This document shows, one piece after another, positions 17,348-26,782 of a stretch of DNA of 64,000 nucleotides. Each line of letters opens with the position of its first letter. Position 1 is the stretch's first letter. The position numbers were made by a program, and so were the translations under genes. A model generated the notes under the pieces. The model made no database searches. It saw only the letters and a list, made by a program, of their open reading frames with translations, and was not told where the DNA came from. This DNA is from Mycobacterium sp. (GTDB lineage: Bacteria > Actinomycetota > Actinomycetes > Mycobacteriales > Mycobacteriaceae), in contig VEQY01000004.1 in the NCBI GenBank assembly GCA_018882965.1, forward strand, positions 1-64,000. The letters are read 5' to 3'.

Positions 17348-18408
17348 TCTACGACGCGGTGCGGCGGGCGTTGTTCCTGGCGCCGCCAGAGCGCATCCAC
17401 TCGCTGGTGTTCGCCGCACTGCGGGGTGCGACCGCCTCCGAAGCCACGCGCCGTCCGCTGCGCCGCAGGCTCGCGCCGCATGATCCGGCGCTCGCCAGCA
17501 CCGTGTTCGGGGTGCGCTTCCCGGGGCCGCTCGGGTTGGCCGCCGGTTTCGACAAGGACGGTTTGGGACTCAACACCTGGGGCGCCCTTGGCTTCGGCTA
17601 CGTCGAAGTCGGTACCGTGACGGCCCGGCCGCAACCGGGAAACCCCACGCCCCGGCTGTTCCGGCTGCCCGAGGACCGCGCCCTGCTCAACCGGATGGGG
17701 TTCAACAACGCCGGCGCCGGGCAGCTGGCGTTGCGGTTGGCCCGCCACCGTCCGCAGATCCCGATCGGGGTCAACATCGGCAAGTCCAAGTCGACGCCGC
17801 TCGAGCGGGCGCCCGGGGAATACGCCCAAATCGCGCGGCTGCTCGGCCCGCTGGCCAGCTACCTGGTGGTCAACGTGAGCTCTCCGAACACCCCGGGCCT
17901 GCGCGACCTGCAGGCCGTCGAGTCGCTGCGGCCCCTGTTGGGCGCGGTGCTGGACCAGACCGACACACCGGTTCTGGTCAAGATCGCACCCGACCTGTCC
18001 GATGCCGACATCGACGCCGTTGCCGAGCTGGCCACCGGTCTCGGCCTGGCCGGCATCGTGGCCACCAACACCACGGTGTCGAGATCCGGTCTGCGCACAC
18101 CGGGTGCTGCCGAGCTGGGGCCCGGCGGGGTATCGGGTGCCCCGCTGGCCCACCGCTCACTGGAGGTATTGCGGCGGCTGCGCGCTCGGGTCGCAGACCG
18201 GCTGGCACTCGTCAGCGTGGGCGGCATCGAGACCGCTGACGACGCGTGGGAGCGGATCACCGCCGGGGCCTCCCTGCTGCAGGGCTACACCGGGTTCGTC
18301 TACGGCGGCGGCGCATGGGCCAAGCACATCCACGACGGGATCGCTGCGCGCCTGCACGGCGGCGGTTACGCCAGCCTGTCCGCGGCCGTCGGATCGGCGG
18401 CACCCTAG
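17344..18408 (+). CDS. pyrD: Dihydroorotate dehydrogenase (quinone), class 2
   Basis: Oxidises dihydroorotate to orotate in pyrimidine synthesis, passing electrons to menaquinone. The protein has 354 residues. The N-terminal helices ([21 protein letters not shown]) form the membrane-associating quinone tunnel of class 2 enzymes. The FMN barrel shows [28 protein letters not shown] and NRMGFNNAG. The catalytic Ser lies in [16 protein letters not shown], and phosphate-binding ISVGGIE-type sequence is at [17 protein letters not shown]. The start is GTG, overlapping DUF5703. Confidence 0.96.
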   Translation: MIYDAVRRALFLAPPERIHSLVFAALRGATASEATRRPLRRRLAPHDPALASTVFGVRFPGPLGLAAGFDKDGLGLNTWGALGFGYVEVGTVTARPQPGNPTPRLFRLPEDRALLNRMGFNNAGAGQLALRLARHRPQIPIGVNIGKSKSTPLERAPGEYAQIARLLGPLASYLVVNVSSPNTPGLRDLQAVESLRPLLGAVLDQTDTPVLVKIAPDLSDADIDAVAELATGLGLAGIVATNTTVSRSGLRTPGAAELGPGGVSGAPLAHRSLEVLRRLRARVADRLALVSVGGIETADDAWERITAGASLLQGYTGFVYGGGAWAKHIHDGIAARLHGGGYASLSAAVGSAAP

Positions 18409-18426
18409 GGTCCGCCGAGTGTGCAT

Positions 18427-18966
18427 TCAGCCGGTCTGCTCGTAGGTGCCATGGATGACCGCGCGGGCGATGGCGTTCATGAACAGGTTGAAGCCGAGAT
18501 AGGCGGGACTGGCGTCGGGTTCGAGTTCGAGCTTCTCGACCCTGAGGGCGTGCACGGCAACGAAGTAGCGGTGATACCCGTGCCCGGCCGGCGGGGCCGC
18601 ACCGACATAGCGGCGCAGTCCGGCGTCGTTGCGCAGCGTCAGCGCGTTGCCGGGCAGCATCGACCCGTCACCCGCGCCGGTGGGCAGATCGGTCACCGTG
18701 TCGGGCAGGTTGGCCACCGCCCAGTGCCAGAAACCCGACGCGGTCGGGGCGTCGGGGTCGAAGACCGTGACGGCGAAGCTGCGGGTCTGCTCGGGATATC
18801 CCGTCCAGCTCAGCTGCGGCGAAAGGTCCCCTCCGCCCGCGCCCATGATTCCGCTGACCTGGGCCGTTTTCAGGGGACGCCCATCGGTGATGTCCGCACT
18901 GGTCAATCGGAATCCGGGCAGCTCCGGCAGGTAGTCATACGGGTTGTAGGGAAAGGCCATCGACAT
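18427..18966 (-). CDS. PEBP family protein (YbhB/YbcL, Rv2140c/TB18.6-like)
   Basis: A 179-residue phosphatidylethanolamine-binding-protein fold. Signatures are [48 protein letters not shown] (the DPDAP and GFWHW anion-binding pocket) and the C-terminal [22 protein letters not shown]. Bacterial members bind anionic ligands and may inhibit kinases or proteases; the physiological ligand is unknown. It has no signal peptide. The start MSMAF at 18966 could instead be the second Met (18960). Convergent with pyrD and 15 bases downstream of the M20 peptidase start direction on the same strand order seen in M. tuberculosis. Confidence 0.9.
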   Translation of the reverse strand: MSMAFPYNPYDYLPELPGFRLTSADITDGRPLKTAQVSGIMGAGGGDLSPQLSWTGYPEQTRSFAVTVFDPDAPTASGFWHWAVANLPDTVTDLPTGAGDGSMLPGNALTLRNDAGLRRYVGAAPPAGHGYHRYFVAVHALRVEKLELEPDASPAYLGFNLFMNAIARAVIHGTYEQTG

Positions 18967-18981
18967 TCCTCTCTCAGGCGG

Positions 18982-20325
18982 TCAGCAGTGGGTAAGGAAG
19001 TGCTCGAGCACCCGGGTACCGAAGTGCAGGGCCTCGACCGGTACCCGCTCATCGACGCCGTGGAAGAGCGCCGCGAAGTCGAGGTCCGGCGGAAGCCGTA
19101 GCGGGGCGAACCCGAAGCACCGGATACCCAGTTTCGCAAAGGCTTTCGCGTCGGTGCCGCCGGAAAGCATGTACGGGACGGTACGCCCCTCCGGGTCGAT
19201 GGCGAGCACAGCCGCTTTCATCGCCTCCACCAGGTCACCGTCGAAACCGGTCTCGTAGGAGGACAGCGCAGAGATCCACTCCCGGGTGACGTCGGGTCCG
19301 ATGATCTCATCGATCTCGCGCTCGAACGCGGCCTGCCGGCCGGGTAGCACCCGGCAGTCGACCACCGCTTCGGCGGTGGCCGGAATGACGTTGGCCTTGT
19401 AGCCCGCCCGCAGCATCGTCGGATTGGCAGTGTCGCGCAGCGTTGCGCCAAGCATCCGGGCCATCGGACCGAGCTTGGCGACGGAGCCCTCGAGGTCCCC
19501 GGCGTCGAATTGCAACCCGGTCTCCTCGGAGACGGCCGCGAGGAACTGTGCGACGGTGTTGGTCAGCACGAGCGGGAATCGGTGGCGGCCGAGCCGGGCC
19601 ACGGCCTCGGCGATCGCGGTGACGGCGTTGTCATCGTTGACCATCGAGCCGTGACCGGCGCGCCCGCGGGCGGTCAGCCGCATCCACAGCAGACCCTTCT
19701 CCGCGGTCTCGATCAGGTAGAAGCGGCGCTCGCCCCCGTCGCTGCGCGGCACCGTGACCGAGAATCCACCGACTTCACCGATGGCCTCGGTGACTCCCGC
19801 GAAGAGGTCGGGCCGGTGCTCGACGAGCCAGTGCGCCCCGAAGGCGCCACCGCTCTCCTCATCGGCGAGGAAGGCGAACACCAGGTCGCGGGGCGGGACC
19901 ACGCCCGCACGTTTGAAGTGCCGGGCGACTGCGATCATCATCCCGCACATGTCCTTCATGTCGACCGCGCCGCGGCCCCAGACATAGCCGTCGGCCACCG
20001 CGCCGGAGAACGGGTGCACGCTCCAGTCGTCCGCCTCGGCCGGCACCACGTCCAGGTGGCCGTGGATCAGCAGTGCGCCGCGGTCGCGATCGGCGCCGGG
20101 CAGGCGCACGAAGACGTTCCCGCGCCCGGGCGCCCCGGACTCGAGGTAGATCGGTTCGTAACCGACCTCGCGGAGTTGCCCGGCGACCCAGCGGGCGCAC
20201 TCGGCCTCACCCTTGGTGGTGTCGGGTTCCCCGGTGTTGGAGGTGTCGAACCGGATCAGGGCGCTGACGAGGCCGACCACCTCGCGAACTGCCTCGTCGA
20301 CTGCCGCGCGCGCGGATTCCGTCAC
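18982..20325 (-). CDS. M20 family metallopeptidase / deacylase (Rv2141c-like)
   Basis: A 447-residue di-zinc hydrolase. Metal ligands are visible in HGHLDVVPAE (HxD), WGRGAVDMKD (bridging Asp) and ADEESGG (catalytic Glu plus ligand), with the last His near the C-terminus in FHGVDERVP. A dimerisation (lid) domain lies in the middle. ArgE/DapE/carboxypeptidase relatives cleave amide bonds of small peptides or N-acyl amino acids; the substrate is not predictable. GTG 20325 (MTESARAAVDEAV) is chosen since homologues start there and AAAGGGACCT lies upstream; the frame is open far upstream without homology. Confidence 0.9.
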   Translation of the reverse strand: MTESARAAVDEAVREVVGLVSALIRFDTSNTGEPDTTKGEAECARWVAGQLREVGYEPIYLESGAPGRGNVFVRLPGADRDRGALLIHGHLDVVPAEADDWSVHPFSGAVADGYVWGRGAVDMKDMCGMMIAVARHFKRAGVVPPRDLVFAFLADEESGGAFGAHWLVEHRPDLFAGVTEAIGEVGGFSVTVPRSDGGERRFYLIETAEKGLLWMRLTARGRAGHGSMVNDDNAVTAIAEAVARLGRHRFPLVLTNTVAQFLAAVSEETGLQFDAGDLEGSVAKLGPMARMLGATLRDTANPTMLRAGYKANVIPATAEAVVDCRVLPGRQAAFEREIDEIIGPDVTREWISALSSYETGFDGDLVEAMKAAVLAIDPEGRTVPYMLSGGTDAKAFAKLGIRCFGFAPLRLPPDLDFAALFHGVDERVPVEALHFGTRVLEHFLTHC

Positions 20326-20448
20326 AGGTCCCTTTCTTACCCTCTCTTGCCCCGGTGCGCCTCGGGCGGCCCGATCTGAGGCCAATCCAGCCACTTTGCT
20401 CCCGAACGCACCATTGGCAACAGCGGGTTCATGGGGTTTGATCGTCCA

Positions 20449-21150
20449 ATGACCCGCGCTCTGTCGGCACTCGCGGCTCCGCTCTGCGTGACGCTCTGCC
20501 TGACGTCGGTCGGCTGTTCTGCCACCACAGCCGGCACAGCGACGCCGGCTGCCCCGGGCCCCCAGGTCGGCCCCGGGGCTCTGCCCGGCCTGCTGCTCTC
20601 CGCCGCCGACGTGCAGACGGTGTTGGCAAGTCCGCAACTGGTGGTCACCGGCGAGGTCAGTGCGCCGTGGCACGAGCTGGGTCAGCTCGGCGATCCGGAT
20701 TGTCTGGCCATCGCGGGCGCAGCCCAGCGGGAGGTCTACGCCGGCTCGGGCTGGACCGCCCTGCGCGGCCAGGTGCTCCGGGAGCCGCCGGCCGCGACGT
20801 CATGGTCGCACTACGCCGTGCAGGCCGTCGTGCTCTTCCCGGCCGCGACGGCGGCCGCCGATTTCTTCACCGCGTCCCAGAGCGGCTGGGCCCGGTGCGC
20901 CGACCGTGAGCTGACCTACGCCCAACAGCCCGCTCCCGAGCAGGTGTGGTCGGTCGGGCCGACCACGGTCGACCGGGATGTGCTCGCCGTCTCACGTGTA
21001 CAGCGCAGTCCGCAGCGGTGGGCCTGCCAGCGCGCGTTGACCGTCCACGGCAACGCTGCGATCGACGTGGAGGCCTGCAGCCTGGACGGGAACACCCCGG
21101 CGGCTACCGCGATCGCCCGGTCCATCTCCGACCGCCTGCCGAGTGCGTGA
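20449..21150 (+). CDS. Lipoprotein with PknH_C-like extracellular sensor domain
   Basis: A 233-residue exported lipoprotein: signal peptide (ALSALAAPLCVTLCLTSV) and lipobox SVGC at about residue 23. The mature domain resembles the PknH C-terminal sensor fold: LLLSAADVQTVL at the start, then PDCLAIAGAAQREVYAGSGW, an AADFFTASQSGWARC helix and a final ACSLDGNTPAATAIARSISDRL. Four cysteines are placed as in proteins with two disulfides. It stands alone here, not fused to a kinase, as many mycobacterial paralogues do. Ligand unknown. An upstream in-frame ATG at 20431 would add six residues. Confidence 0.8.
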   Translation: MTRALSALAAPLCVTLCLTSVGCSATTAGTATPAAPGPQVGPGALPGLLLSAADVQTVLASPQLVVTGEVSAPWHELGQLGDPDCLAIAGAAQREVYAGSGWTALRGQVLREPPAATSWSHYAVQAVVLFPAATAAADFFTASQSGWARCADRELTYAQQPAPEQVWSVGPTTVDRDVLAVSRVQRSPQRWACQRALTVHGNAAIDVEACSLDGNTPAATAIARSISDRLPSA

Positions 21151-21158
21151 GCCGGAGT

Positions 21159-21188
21159 TTGAGACCACCCGATCCGATCCGATAGCCT
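21159..21188 (+). promoter_or_regulatory. Candidate tRNA-Leu promoter
   Basis: TTGAGA (21159-21164) and TAGCCT (21183-21188) are separated by 18 bases and end 10 bases before the mature tRNA 5' end. This is consistent with SigA-type initiation a few bases upstream of the tRNA. Confidence 0.5.
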
Positions 21189-21198
21189 TACGTGCCCG

Positions 21199-21284
21199 GT
21201 CCGAGTGGCGGAATGGCAGACGCGCTAGCTTGAGGTGCTAGTGCCCTATTAACGGGCGTGGGGGTTCAAGTCCCCCCTCGGACA
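21199..21284 (+). tRNA. tRNA-Leu(GAG)
   Basis: An 86-base class II tRNA. The acceptor stem is GTCCGAG/CTCGGAC with discriminator A at 21284. The anticodon stem CTAGC/GCTAG encloses loop TTGAGGT, giving anticodon GAG (21232-21234), which reads CUC and CUU. The long variable arm with GCCC/GGGC is typical of tRNA-Leu. The T arm is GGGGGTTCAAGTCCCCC. CCA is not encoded. The last 19 bases overlap the 3' end of terC on the other strand. Confidence 0.97.
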
Positions 21285-22261
21285 CTCTTGGAGCTCCCGC
21301 GGGTCTTCAGCAGACTCGCCACGGTGGTGATCACCAGGACCGCGGTGATCACGCTGATCGACAACGCGGTGGAGATCTCGGGCACGTCCACGTAGTCGCC
21401 GTTGTTGATGAACGGCAGGCTGTTCTTGTGCAGGGCGTGCAGCACCAGCTTGACCCCGATGAAGCCCAGGATGATCGACAGGCCGGCGGAGAGATACACC
21501 AGACGGTCGAGGAGCCCACCGATCAGGAAGTACAGCTGGCGCAGACCCATCAGGGCGAAAGCGTTGGCGGCGAACACGATGTAGGGCTCTTCGGTCAGGC
21601 CGTAGATCGCCGGAATGGAGTCCAGCGCGAACAGCAGATCGGTGAAGCCGATCGCGACGAAGGCCAGCAGCATCGGGGTCGCGGCCCGCTTGCCGTCGAT
21701 CCGGGTCAGGAACTTGTCCTTGTCGTAGTGGTCGGAGATCGGGATGAAGCGGCGCACCAGCCCGATCAGCCGGCTCTCCCGTTCCTGCTCGACCTCCTTC
21801 TCGTGCCCGCTTTCCCGGGCGAGTTTGACCGCGGTGAGGATCAGGAAGAGACCGAACAGGTAGAACACCCAGCTGAAGGCGTTGATCGCGGCGGCTCCGA
21901 TCGCGATGAAGATCGCTCTCATGACCAGTGCCATCACGATGCCGATCAGCAGCAACTTCTGCTGGTAGATGCGCGGCACCGCGAAGGAGGTCATGATCAC
22001 GGTGAACACGAACAGGTTGTCCACCGAAAGCGCCTTCTCGGTCAGGTACCCCGCGAAGTACTCCCCGCCGAACTGACCGCCCCAGTACCACCACACGAAG
22101 AATCCGAAGCCCACGGCCAGCGCGATATAGAAGGCCGACCAGAATGCCGACTCCCGGAAGGTGGGCTCGTGCGGCACCCGGACATGGGCGAAGAAGTCGA
22201 AGACGAACAACCCCAGAATCGCCAGGGAGGTGATGACCCAGATCTGGGTGGAAACGTCCAT
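21266..22261 (-). CDS. TerC/Alx family integral membrane protein
   Basis: A 331-residue protein with about nine membrane segments. TerC-family motifs are KALSVDNLFVFTVIM (conserved Asp and Asn in the membrane) and the matching second-half FTDLLFALDSIPAIYGLTEEPYIVFAANAFALMGLRQLYF. An Asp/Glu-rich cytosolic loop follows segment 5 (ARESGHEKEVEQERES). TerC proteins are associated with tellurite resistance, and some (Alx, MntP-like) with manganese export. ATG 22261 (MDVSTQIWVI) is used; ATG 22270, three codons earlier, has AGGA only 3 bases before it. The stop lies inside the tRNA-Leu gene on the other strand. Confidence 0.88.
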   Translation of the reverse strand: MDVSTQIWVITSLAILGLFVFDFFAHVRVPHEPTFRESAFWSAFYIALAVGFGFFVWWYWGGQFGGEYFAGYLTEKALSVDNLFVFTVIMTSFAVPRIYQQKLLLIGIVMALVMRAIFIAIGAAAINAFSWVFYLFGLFLILTAVKLARESGHEKEVEQERESRLIGLVRRFIPISDHYDKDKFLTRIDGKRAATPMLLAFVAIGFTDLLFALDSIPAIYGLTEEPYIVFAANAFALMGLRQLYFLIGGLLDRLVYLSAGLSIILGFIGVKLVLHALHKNSLPFINNGDYVDVPEISTALSISVITAVLVITTVASLLKTRGSSKSVRGGT

Positions 22262-22283
22262 ACCGATCATTATTCCTGACGAT

Positions 22284-22640
22284 TCAGGACACCTTCTTCG
22301 CATATAGGGCCCAGGACGCGAGAACGGCCAGCAGGACCGTGGCATGGGCGTAACCGGAACTCCCTGCCGGGTAGAGCACCCCGGTGAGGTAGTGGTCGAT
22401 GAAACCCGCAGAACTGATGGGCTCCATCCCGGCCCGCGCCCGAGCCCACCGTTCGACGTCGGTGAGCGGGCAGTCCAGCCGCAGCGCCACCGTTGCCACG
22501 CCCCACAGCACCGCCGCCACATGCAGCCAGATGGTCCGCGGCCAGCGCAGAGCGACGAATCCGCCGACCGGCAGGTAGATCAGGAACGCGAAGTGCATCG
22601 CGACCACCAGCCACACCAGCGCGGTGTACAGCGGCCGCAT
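22284..22640 (-). CDS. DUF2784 membrane protein
   Basis: A 118-residue protein with four hydrophobic segments. The DUF2784 signature is LPVGGFVALRWPRTIWLHVAAVLWG, then LDCPLTDVERWARARAG and GFIDHYLTGVLYP. Function unknown. The ATG at 22640 lies 6 bases after TAGGCT (minus strand 22652-22647), suggesting a leaderless mRNA. Divergent from the amidotransferase gene with 45 bases between starts. Confidence 0.85.
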   Translation of the reverse strand: MRPLYTALVWLVVAMHFAFLIYLPVGGFVALRWPRTIWLHVAAVLWGVATVALRLDCPLTDVERWARARAGMEPISSAGFIDHYLTGVLYPAGSSGYAHATVLLAVLASWALYAKKVS

Positions 22641-22685
22641 ACGGCCAGCCTATCGACTGCGACCGGGCTGACGTAGCGTGGGCGA

Positions 22686-23426
22686 ATGGCCCGCAGGGTG
22701 CTCTTCGTGTACAACGATCCGTCGGCGCCCGAGGCGCTGCTGGGTGAGGTGTTCGCGGAATCGGGCTTCGATGTCGACACCTTCGAGGTCGTTCCCGGCC
22801 ACCGGGTGGACGACCCCGAGTGCGACGTCGACTTCCCCGACCCGTTGCGGTACGACGTCATCGCCCCGCTGGGATCACGGTGGTCGGTCTACGACGAGCG
22901 GCTGGCGACCCGCTGGGTGGCCGGCGAGATCGCCATGGTGCGCGAGGCCCTGGCCGGCGGTCTGGGTGTGCTCGGGGTCTGCTTCGGCGGCCAGCTGCTG
23001 GCCAGCGCCCTGGGCGGCTCGGTCGCCCGCGCCCGGCAACCGGAGATCGGCTGGTGCGAGGTGCACAGCGACGCACCGGAGCTGGTGCCGCACGGGCCGT
23101 GGTTCCAGTGGCACTTCGACCGGTTCACCGTCCCGCCGGGAGCCGTGGAGGTCGCCCGAAACGCCGCCGCGCCGCAGGCCTTCGTGCACGGCCGCGCTCT
23201 CGGGCTGCAATTCCACCCCGAACTCGACGAGGCCCTGCTGGAGCGCTGGATCGTCGAGGACTACGAGGGCGCATCCGCGGACTTGCCGCGGCTGGGCCTG
23301 GATCCCGACCTGCTGAGGATCCGGACAGCAGCCGAGATCGACGACGCCGCCCGCCGGCTCCGGCTACTGGTCCGGGCCTTCGCGGGGATGCTTGACACCG
23401 CGAAGGACAGCCTCCACCAACGCTGA
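22686..23426 (+). CDS. Class I glutamine amidotransferase-like protein
   Basis: A 246-residue protein. The nucleophile Cys is in GVLGVCFGGQLLASALGG and the catalytic His-x-Glu in GLQFHPELDEALLE. It is a stand-alone GATase1 domain of the GMP-synthase-related type, without a synthetase domain, and could release ammonia from glutamine or hydrolyse gamma-glutamyl compounds. The ATG at 22686 follows TAGCGT (22674-22679) by 6 bases. Its 3' end overlaps the hydrogenase endopeptidase gene on the opposite strand by 63 bases. Partner unknown. Confidence 0.85.
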   Translation: MARRVLFVYNDPSAPEALLGEVFAESGFDVDTFEVVPGHRVDDPECDVDFPDPLRYDVIAPLGSRWSVYDERLATRWVAGEIAMVREALAGGLGVLGVCFGGQLLASALGGSVARARQPEIGWCEVHSDAPELVPHGPWFQWHFDRFTVPPGAVEVARNAAAPQAFVHGRALGLQFHPELDEALLERWIVEDYEGASADLPRLGLDPDLLRIRTAAEIDDAARRLRLLVRAFAGMLDTAKDSLHQR

Positions 23427-23846
23427 GGCGGCCGGTACCGCGGCCGCCACCGCCGAAGTGAGCCCGACGCCGTGTCCGGTGTCGGCGGCGTCCACCGTCA
23501 CGACCACCACCGCAGCCGGCGCGCGGCCCAGTGCCCGGCCGAGGTGCCAGGTCTGCGCCAGGCTCAGGTCATGCGAACTGACGGGCCTGGGCTCGATGAT
23601 GTCGTCCAGGCGATGGCTGCGGATGCGCCCGGGCCGGCCCCCGTCAGCGGCGTCGACGAGGACGGCCAGTTCCGCGCCCGCCCAGGCGTCGAGGATCGCA
23701 GTCGGCTCGGCGGCGCAGTCCAGCACCCGCACCCCGGGCAGGCTCCGGGCCGCCACCGCACGCGCCACCGCCGGTCCCACCCCGTCGTCACGGCGGTGGT
23801 CGTTGCCGATGCCGATCACGACCGAATCGGTGAGCGGCCGACTCAA
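23364..23846 (-). CDS. Hydrogenase maturation endopeptidase (HycI/HoxW type)
   Basis: A 160-residue protease that trims the C-terminus of the NiFe large subunit after nickel insertion. Landmarks are the N-terminal VVIGIGNDHRRDDGVGPAVA (Gly-rich strand with a nickel-sensing acidic residue), LVDAADGG (second acidic ligand) and SSHDLSLAQTWHLG with conserved His. A TTG start at 23846 is chosen because it overlaps the large-subunit stop (TATTGA) and yields the family's usual length. The frame is open upstream through the large-subunit gene. Its 3' end overlaps the amidotransferase gene by 63 bases. Confidence 0.85.
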   Translation of the reverse strand: MSRPLTDSVVIGIGNDHRRDDGVGPAVARAVAARSLPGVRVLDCAAEPTAILDAWAGAELAVLVDAADGGRPGRIRSHRLDDIIEPRPVSSHDLSLAQTWHLGRALGRAPAAVVVVTVDAADTGHGVGLTSAVAAAVPAASALVEAVLRGVKHPREGPDQ

Positions 23847-25135
23847 TACCGGTCGACCGTCAACGTCAGGAAATGAGTCGAACAGGAGATGCACGGGTCG
23901 TAGTTGCGGATCGCGCGTTCGCACAGCGTCGTCAATTCCGCGTCGTCGAGGTCGCCCTCGGCCACCACGATCTTGGCCAGATCGTCCTCGATCGCGCCCT
24001 GATTCTGCGCGGTCGGGGGCACGATCACCGACCCGGCGATCAGGCCGTCGGTGTCGATCTCGTAGCGATGATAAAGCAGCCCCCGTGGGGCCTCACTGAC
24101 CCCGTGACCGACTCCCGGACGTGCTTCCACCTCGACGAAGGGGTGTGCGGGGCGCTGATAGTCGTCAATGATCCGCAGCGCCTCTTCCACTGCGTAGACG
24201 ACCTCCACCGCACGAACGACTATGCTGCGGAACGGGTTTCGGCACTCATGGCCCAACCCGGCAGCGGCAGCGGCCGTACTGGCCGCCGGGGTGAGCTTGT
24301 CGTGGTTGAGCGAATAGCGCGCCAGCGGTCCAGTAAGGTGCCGGCGTCCGTCGAGGGTGGCCTGCAGGGCGGTCGAGTGCGGCACCTGGGTCTCGCGAAC
24401 GTGTTCGCTGAATTCCGAGATCGGGAAAGCCGGCCCGCTGCTACGGACGATCTGTCCACCTTCGAGGGGATACCGCACACCGGTGAGGGCGAGCAGTTCA
24501 TGATCGACGGTCAGGTCGGGGAAGTCGAACCCGCTGACCCATTCGACCGTCGCCACGGCGTCGTCGAGCGCCCGGCGCAACTGCTCGGCCATGGGCTGCA
24601 GATCGGCACGGGTGGGTACCGAGTAGAAACCGCCGACGCGGACGTTGATCGGATGGATCGCGCGGCCACCGACGAGCTCCATCAGCTGGTTCCCGGCCTT
24701 CTTGAGCGCCAGCCCGCGTTCGACTGCCGCGCGCTGGGTGCGGGCGACGGTGATGATGTCCGGCGCGCCGAGGAAGTCCGGGGCGTGCAGCAGGTAGATG
24801 TGCAGTGCGTGGCTGTGAATCCACTCCCCGCAGTACAGCAGCCGCCGTAGCGCGACCAGTTCGGGGTCGAGGGTGACGCCGCAGGCGTCCTCGATCGCGT
24901 TGCACGCGCTGACCTGATAGGCCACCGGGCAGATGCCGCAGATCCGCGCGGTGATGTCCGGCGGTTCGGTGTAGGTGCGCCCCCGTAGGAACGCCTCGAA
25001 GAAGCGTGGCGGCTCGTAGATGTTGAGTTCGACGACCTCCGGCACGCCGTCGCGCAGTTCGACGTGCAGAGCTCCCTCGCCTTCGACCCGGGTCAGGGTC
25101 CCGACGCGCAGGGTGCGGGATATCGGCGCGTTCAT
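23843..25135 (-). CDS. hyhL: NiFe hydrogenase large (alpha) subunit, group 3b type
   Basis: A 430-residue catalytic subunit. Nickel-binding motifs are Cys66 and Cys69 in [11 protein letters not shown] and Cys415 and Cys418 in [10 protein letters not shown]. After His421 of the second motif nine residues remain (ending VDRY), the likely peptide removed by the endopeptidase encoded next. Overall length and the four-subunit setting fit the cytosolic, NADP-linked group 3b (sulfhydrogenase-like) enzymes. The ATG at 25135 overlaps the small-subunit stop as ATGA. In M. smegmatis a group 3b enzyme is induced by hypoxia and makes hydrogen during fermentation. Confidence 0.93.
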   Translation of the reverse strand: MNAPISRTLRVGTLTRVEGEGALHVELRDGVPEVVELNIYEPPRFFEAFLRGRTYTEPPDITARICGICPVAYQVSACNAIEDACGVTLDPELVALRRLLYCGEWIHSHALHIYLLHAPDFLGAPDIITVARTQRAAVERGLALKKAGNQLMELVGGRAIHPINVRVGGFYSVPTRADLQPMAEQLRRALDDAVATVEWVSGFDFPDLTVDHELLALTGVRYPLEGGQIVRSSGPAFPISEFSEHVRETQVPHSTALQATLDGRRHLTGPLARYSLNHDKLTPAASTAAAAAGLGHECRNPFRSIVVRAVEVVYAVEEALRIIDDYQRPAHPFVEVEARPGVGHGVSEAPRGLLYHRYEIDTDGLIAGSVIVPPTAQNQGAIEDDLAKIVVAEGDLDDAELTTLCERAIRNYDPCISCSTHFLTLTVDRY

Positions 25136-25893
25136 GACCCGCTCCCCTCGGGCATGAGGGGTGTGAAGTCGTTGACGTGAAAGGTGCTGAACACGCGGTC
25201 GACGTCGTCCCCGGACATCCCGTCGCGACGCAGCAGCGGAATCATCGCCGGCATGTTGGGCGTCGCGGTCGGACCGAAGCACCCGAAACAGCCGCGGTTG
25301 TGCTTCGGACACAGCGCCCCGCAGCCGGCGTGGGTCACCGGGCCCAGACACGGGATACCCTCGGCGACCGCGATGCACGTGACACCGGAGCGTTTGCACT
25401 CGGTGCAGACCGTCGCCGCCGGGAGGCGCGGTTTGCGCCCCACCAGCAGCGCGGCCAGGGTGTCCAGCAGCTGGTGCCGGTCGATCGGGCAACCGCGTAG
25501 CTCGTAGTCGACGGTGACGTGCGCGGAAGCGGCGGTGGAGGTGGCCAGGGTGTGGATGTAGTCGGGCCGGGCGTAGACGACCGAGGCGAACTCGGCGACG
25601 TCGGCGAAGTTGCGCAGCGCCTGGATGCCACCCGCGGTGGCGCAGGCGCCGATGGCGACCAGCACGCCGGACTGCTCGCGGATCTCCCGGATGCGTCGCT
25701 CGTCAGAGGGGGTGGTGATCGAGCCCTCCACCAGCGACACGTCGTAGGGTCCGCCGACCATCGCGCTGGAGGCTTCGGCGAATGTGGCGATCTGCACCTG
25801 CTCGGCCAGGATGAGCAGTTCGTCTTCGCAGTCCAGCAGGGTCAGCTGACAGCCGTCACACGACGCGAATTTCCACACCGCAAGGCTGGGCAC
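25132..25893 (-). CDS. hyhS: NiFe hydrogenase small (delta) subunit, group 3b type
   Basis: A 253-residue iron-sulfur subunit that passes electrons between the active site and the diaphorase. The proximal cluster motif is Cys12-x2-Cys15 ([14 protein letters not shown]), with later cysteines in GACATAGG and ELRGCPID. The C-terminal half has [38 protein letters not shown] for additional clusters. No twin-arginine signal is present, so the enzyme is cytosolic. The GTG at 25893 has GAGGAG seven bases upstream and follows the gamma-subunit stop by one base. Confidence 0.92.
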   Translation of the reverse strand: MPSLAVWKFASCDGCQLTLLDCEDELLILAEQVQIATFAEASSAMVGGPYDVSLVEGSITTPSDERRIREIREQSGVLVAIGACATAGGIQALRNFADVAEFASVVYARPDYIHTLATSTAASAHVTVDYELRGCPIDRHQLLDTLAALLVGRKPRLPAATVCTECKRSGVTCIAVAEGIPCLGPVTHAGCGALCPKHNRGCFGCFGPTATPNMPAMIPLLRRDGMSGDDVDRVFSTFHVNDFTPLMPEGSGS

Positions 25894-25894
25894 C

Positions 25895-26782
25895 TCAGAG
25901 CTCCTCGACCTGCAGGACGGGTGCGGCGACGTCATAGCCCACCACCGGACCGTCCCGGCACAGTAACAGCGGACCGAGCTGACAGTGCCCGCACCAGCCG
26001 ATTCCGCACTGCATATTGCGCTCCAGAGAGACCCGGATATGTTCTGCCGCAAGCCCTTTGGCGAGCAGGACTTCGGCGCTGAAACGCATCATCGGTTCCG
26101 GCCCGCACAGGAACGCGGTGGTGTTGTCAGGCTGCAGCGACAACCGGCGGAGCGGCTCGGTGACAAAGCCCGTCTCTCCCGGCCAGCCCTGAATCGGGAT
26201 GTCGACGGTTTGGTGGAGCTCCAGCCGTGCGTCGGACTGCCAGGCCGCGAGTTGTTCGGCGTACAGGAAGTCCGCCCGTCGGCGCGCTCCGGCGATGACC
26301 ACCACACGCCCGTAGCGGTCGCGCTCGGCCAGCGCCCCCAGCACGACCGGCCGCAGGGGCGCCAGGCCCACACCCCCGGCCACGATGACCAGGTCCCGGC
26401 CGGCCGCCCCGGTCAGGCCCCAGCTGGTGCCGAACGGTCCGCGCACACCGAGGATCGAGCCCGGCTCGGCGGCGCACAGCGCGGCGCTCACCGCGCCGAC
26501 AGCGCGGATGGTGTGGGTCACGGTGCCGTCGGTGACCGACGGGTCACCGCTGACCGAGATCGCGACTTCACCGACTCCGAAGGCGTAGAGCATCATGAAC
26601 TCCCCCGGCTGAGGGGTTTGAAGCACCACTGTCTCCGGTTGCAGGCACAACGTCACCGAGTCGGCGTTCTCCACCACCTTCGAGTGCACCCGGTAGGGCA
26701 CCGGGGCCATGGCTGAGCGTGTGGCGAGGTCCTGGGACGTGCCGGACCCGGACGGTGCGGCGCGGAGCACCGCCTCAGTCAT
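25895..26782 (-). CDS. hyhG: Hydrogenase gamma subunit: FAD/NAD(P)-binding reductase
   Basis: A 295-residue ferredoxin-NADP reductase-like subunit. The FAD-binding barrel spans about residues 20-130 with [19 protein letters not shown]. The nucleotide-binding domain shows [18 protein letters not shown] and [11 protein letters not shown] 2Fe-2S cluster site lies at the C-terminus ([19 protein letters not shown]). It exchanges electrons between NAD(P)H and the small subunit. The ATG at 26782 overlaps the beta-subunit stop by 8 bases. Confidence 0.92.
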   Translation of the reverse strand: MTEAVLRAAPSGSGTSQDLATRSAMAPVPYRVHSKVVENADSVTLCLQPETVVLQTPQPGEFMMLYAFGVGEVAISVSGDPSVTDGTVTHTIRAVGAVSAALCAAEPGSILGVRGPFGTSWGLTGAAGRDLVIVAGGVGLAPLRPVVLGALAERDRYGRVVVIAGARRRADFLYAEQLAAWQSDARLELHQTVDIPIQGWPGETGFVTEPLRRLSLQPDNTTAFLCGPEPMMRFSAEVLLAKGLAAEHIRVSLERNMQCGIGWCGHCQLGPLLLCRDGPVVGYDVAAPVLQVEEL

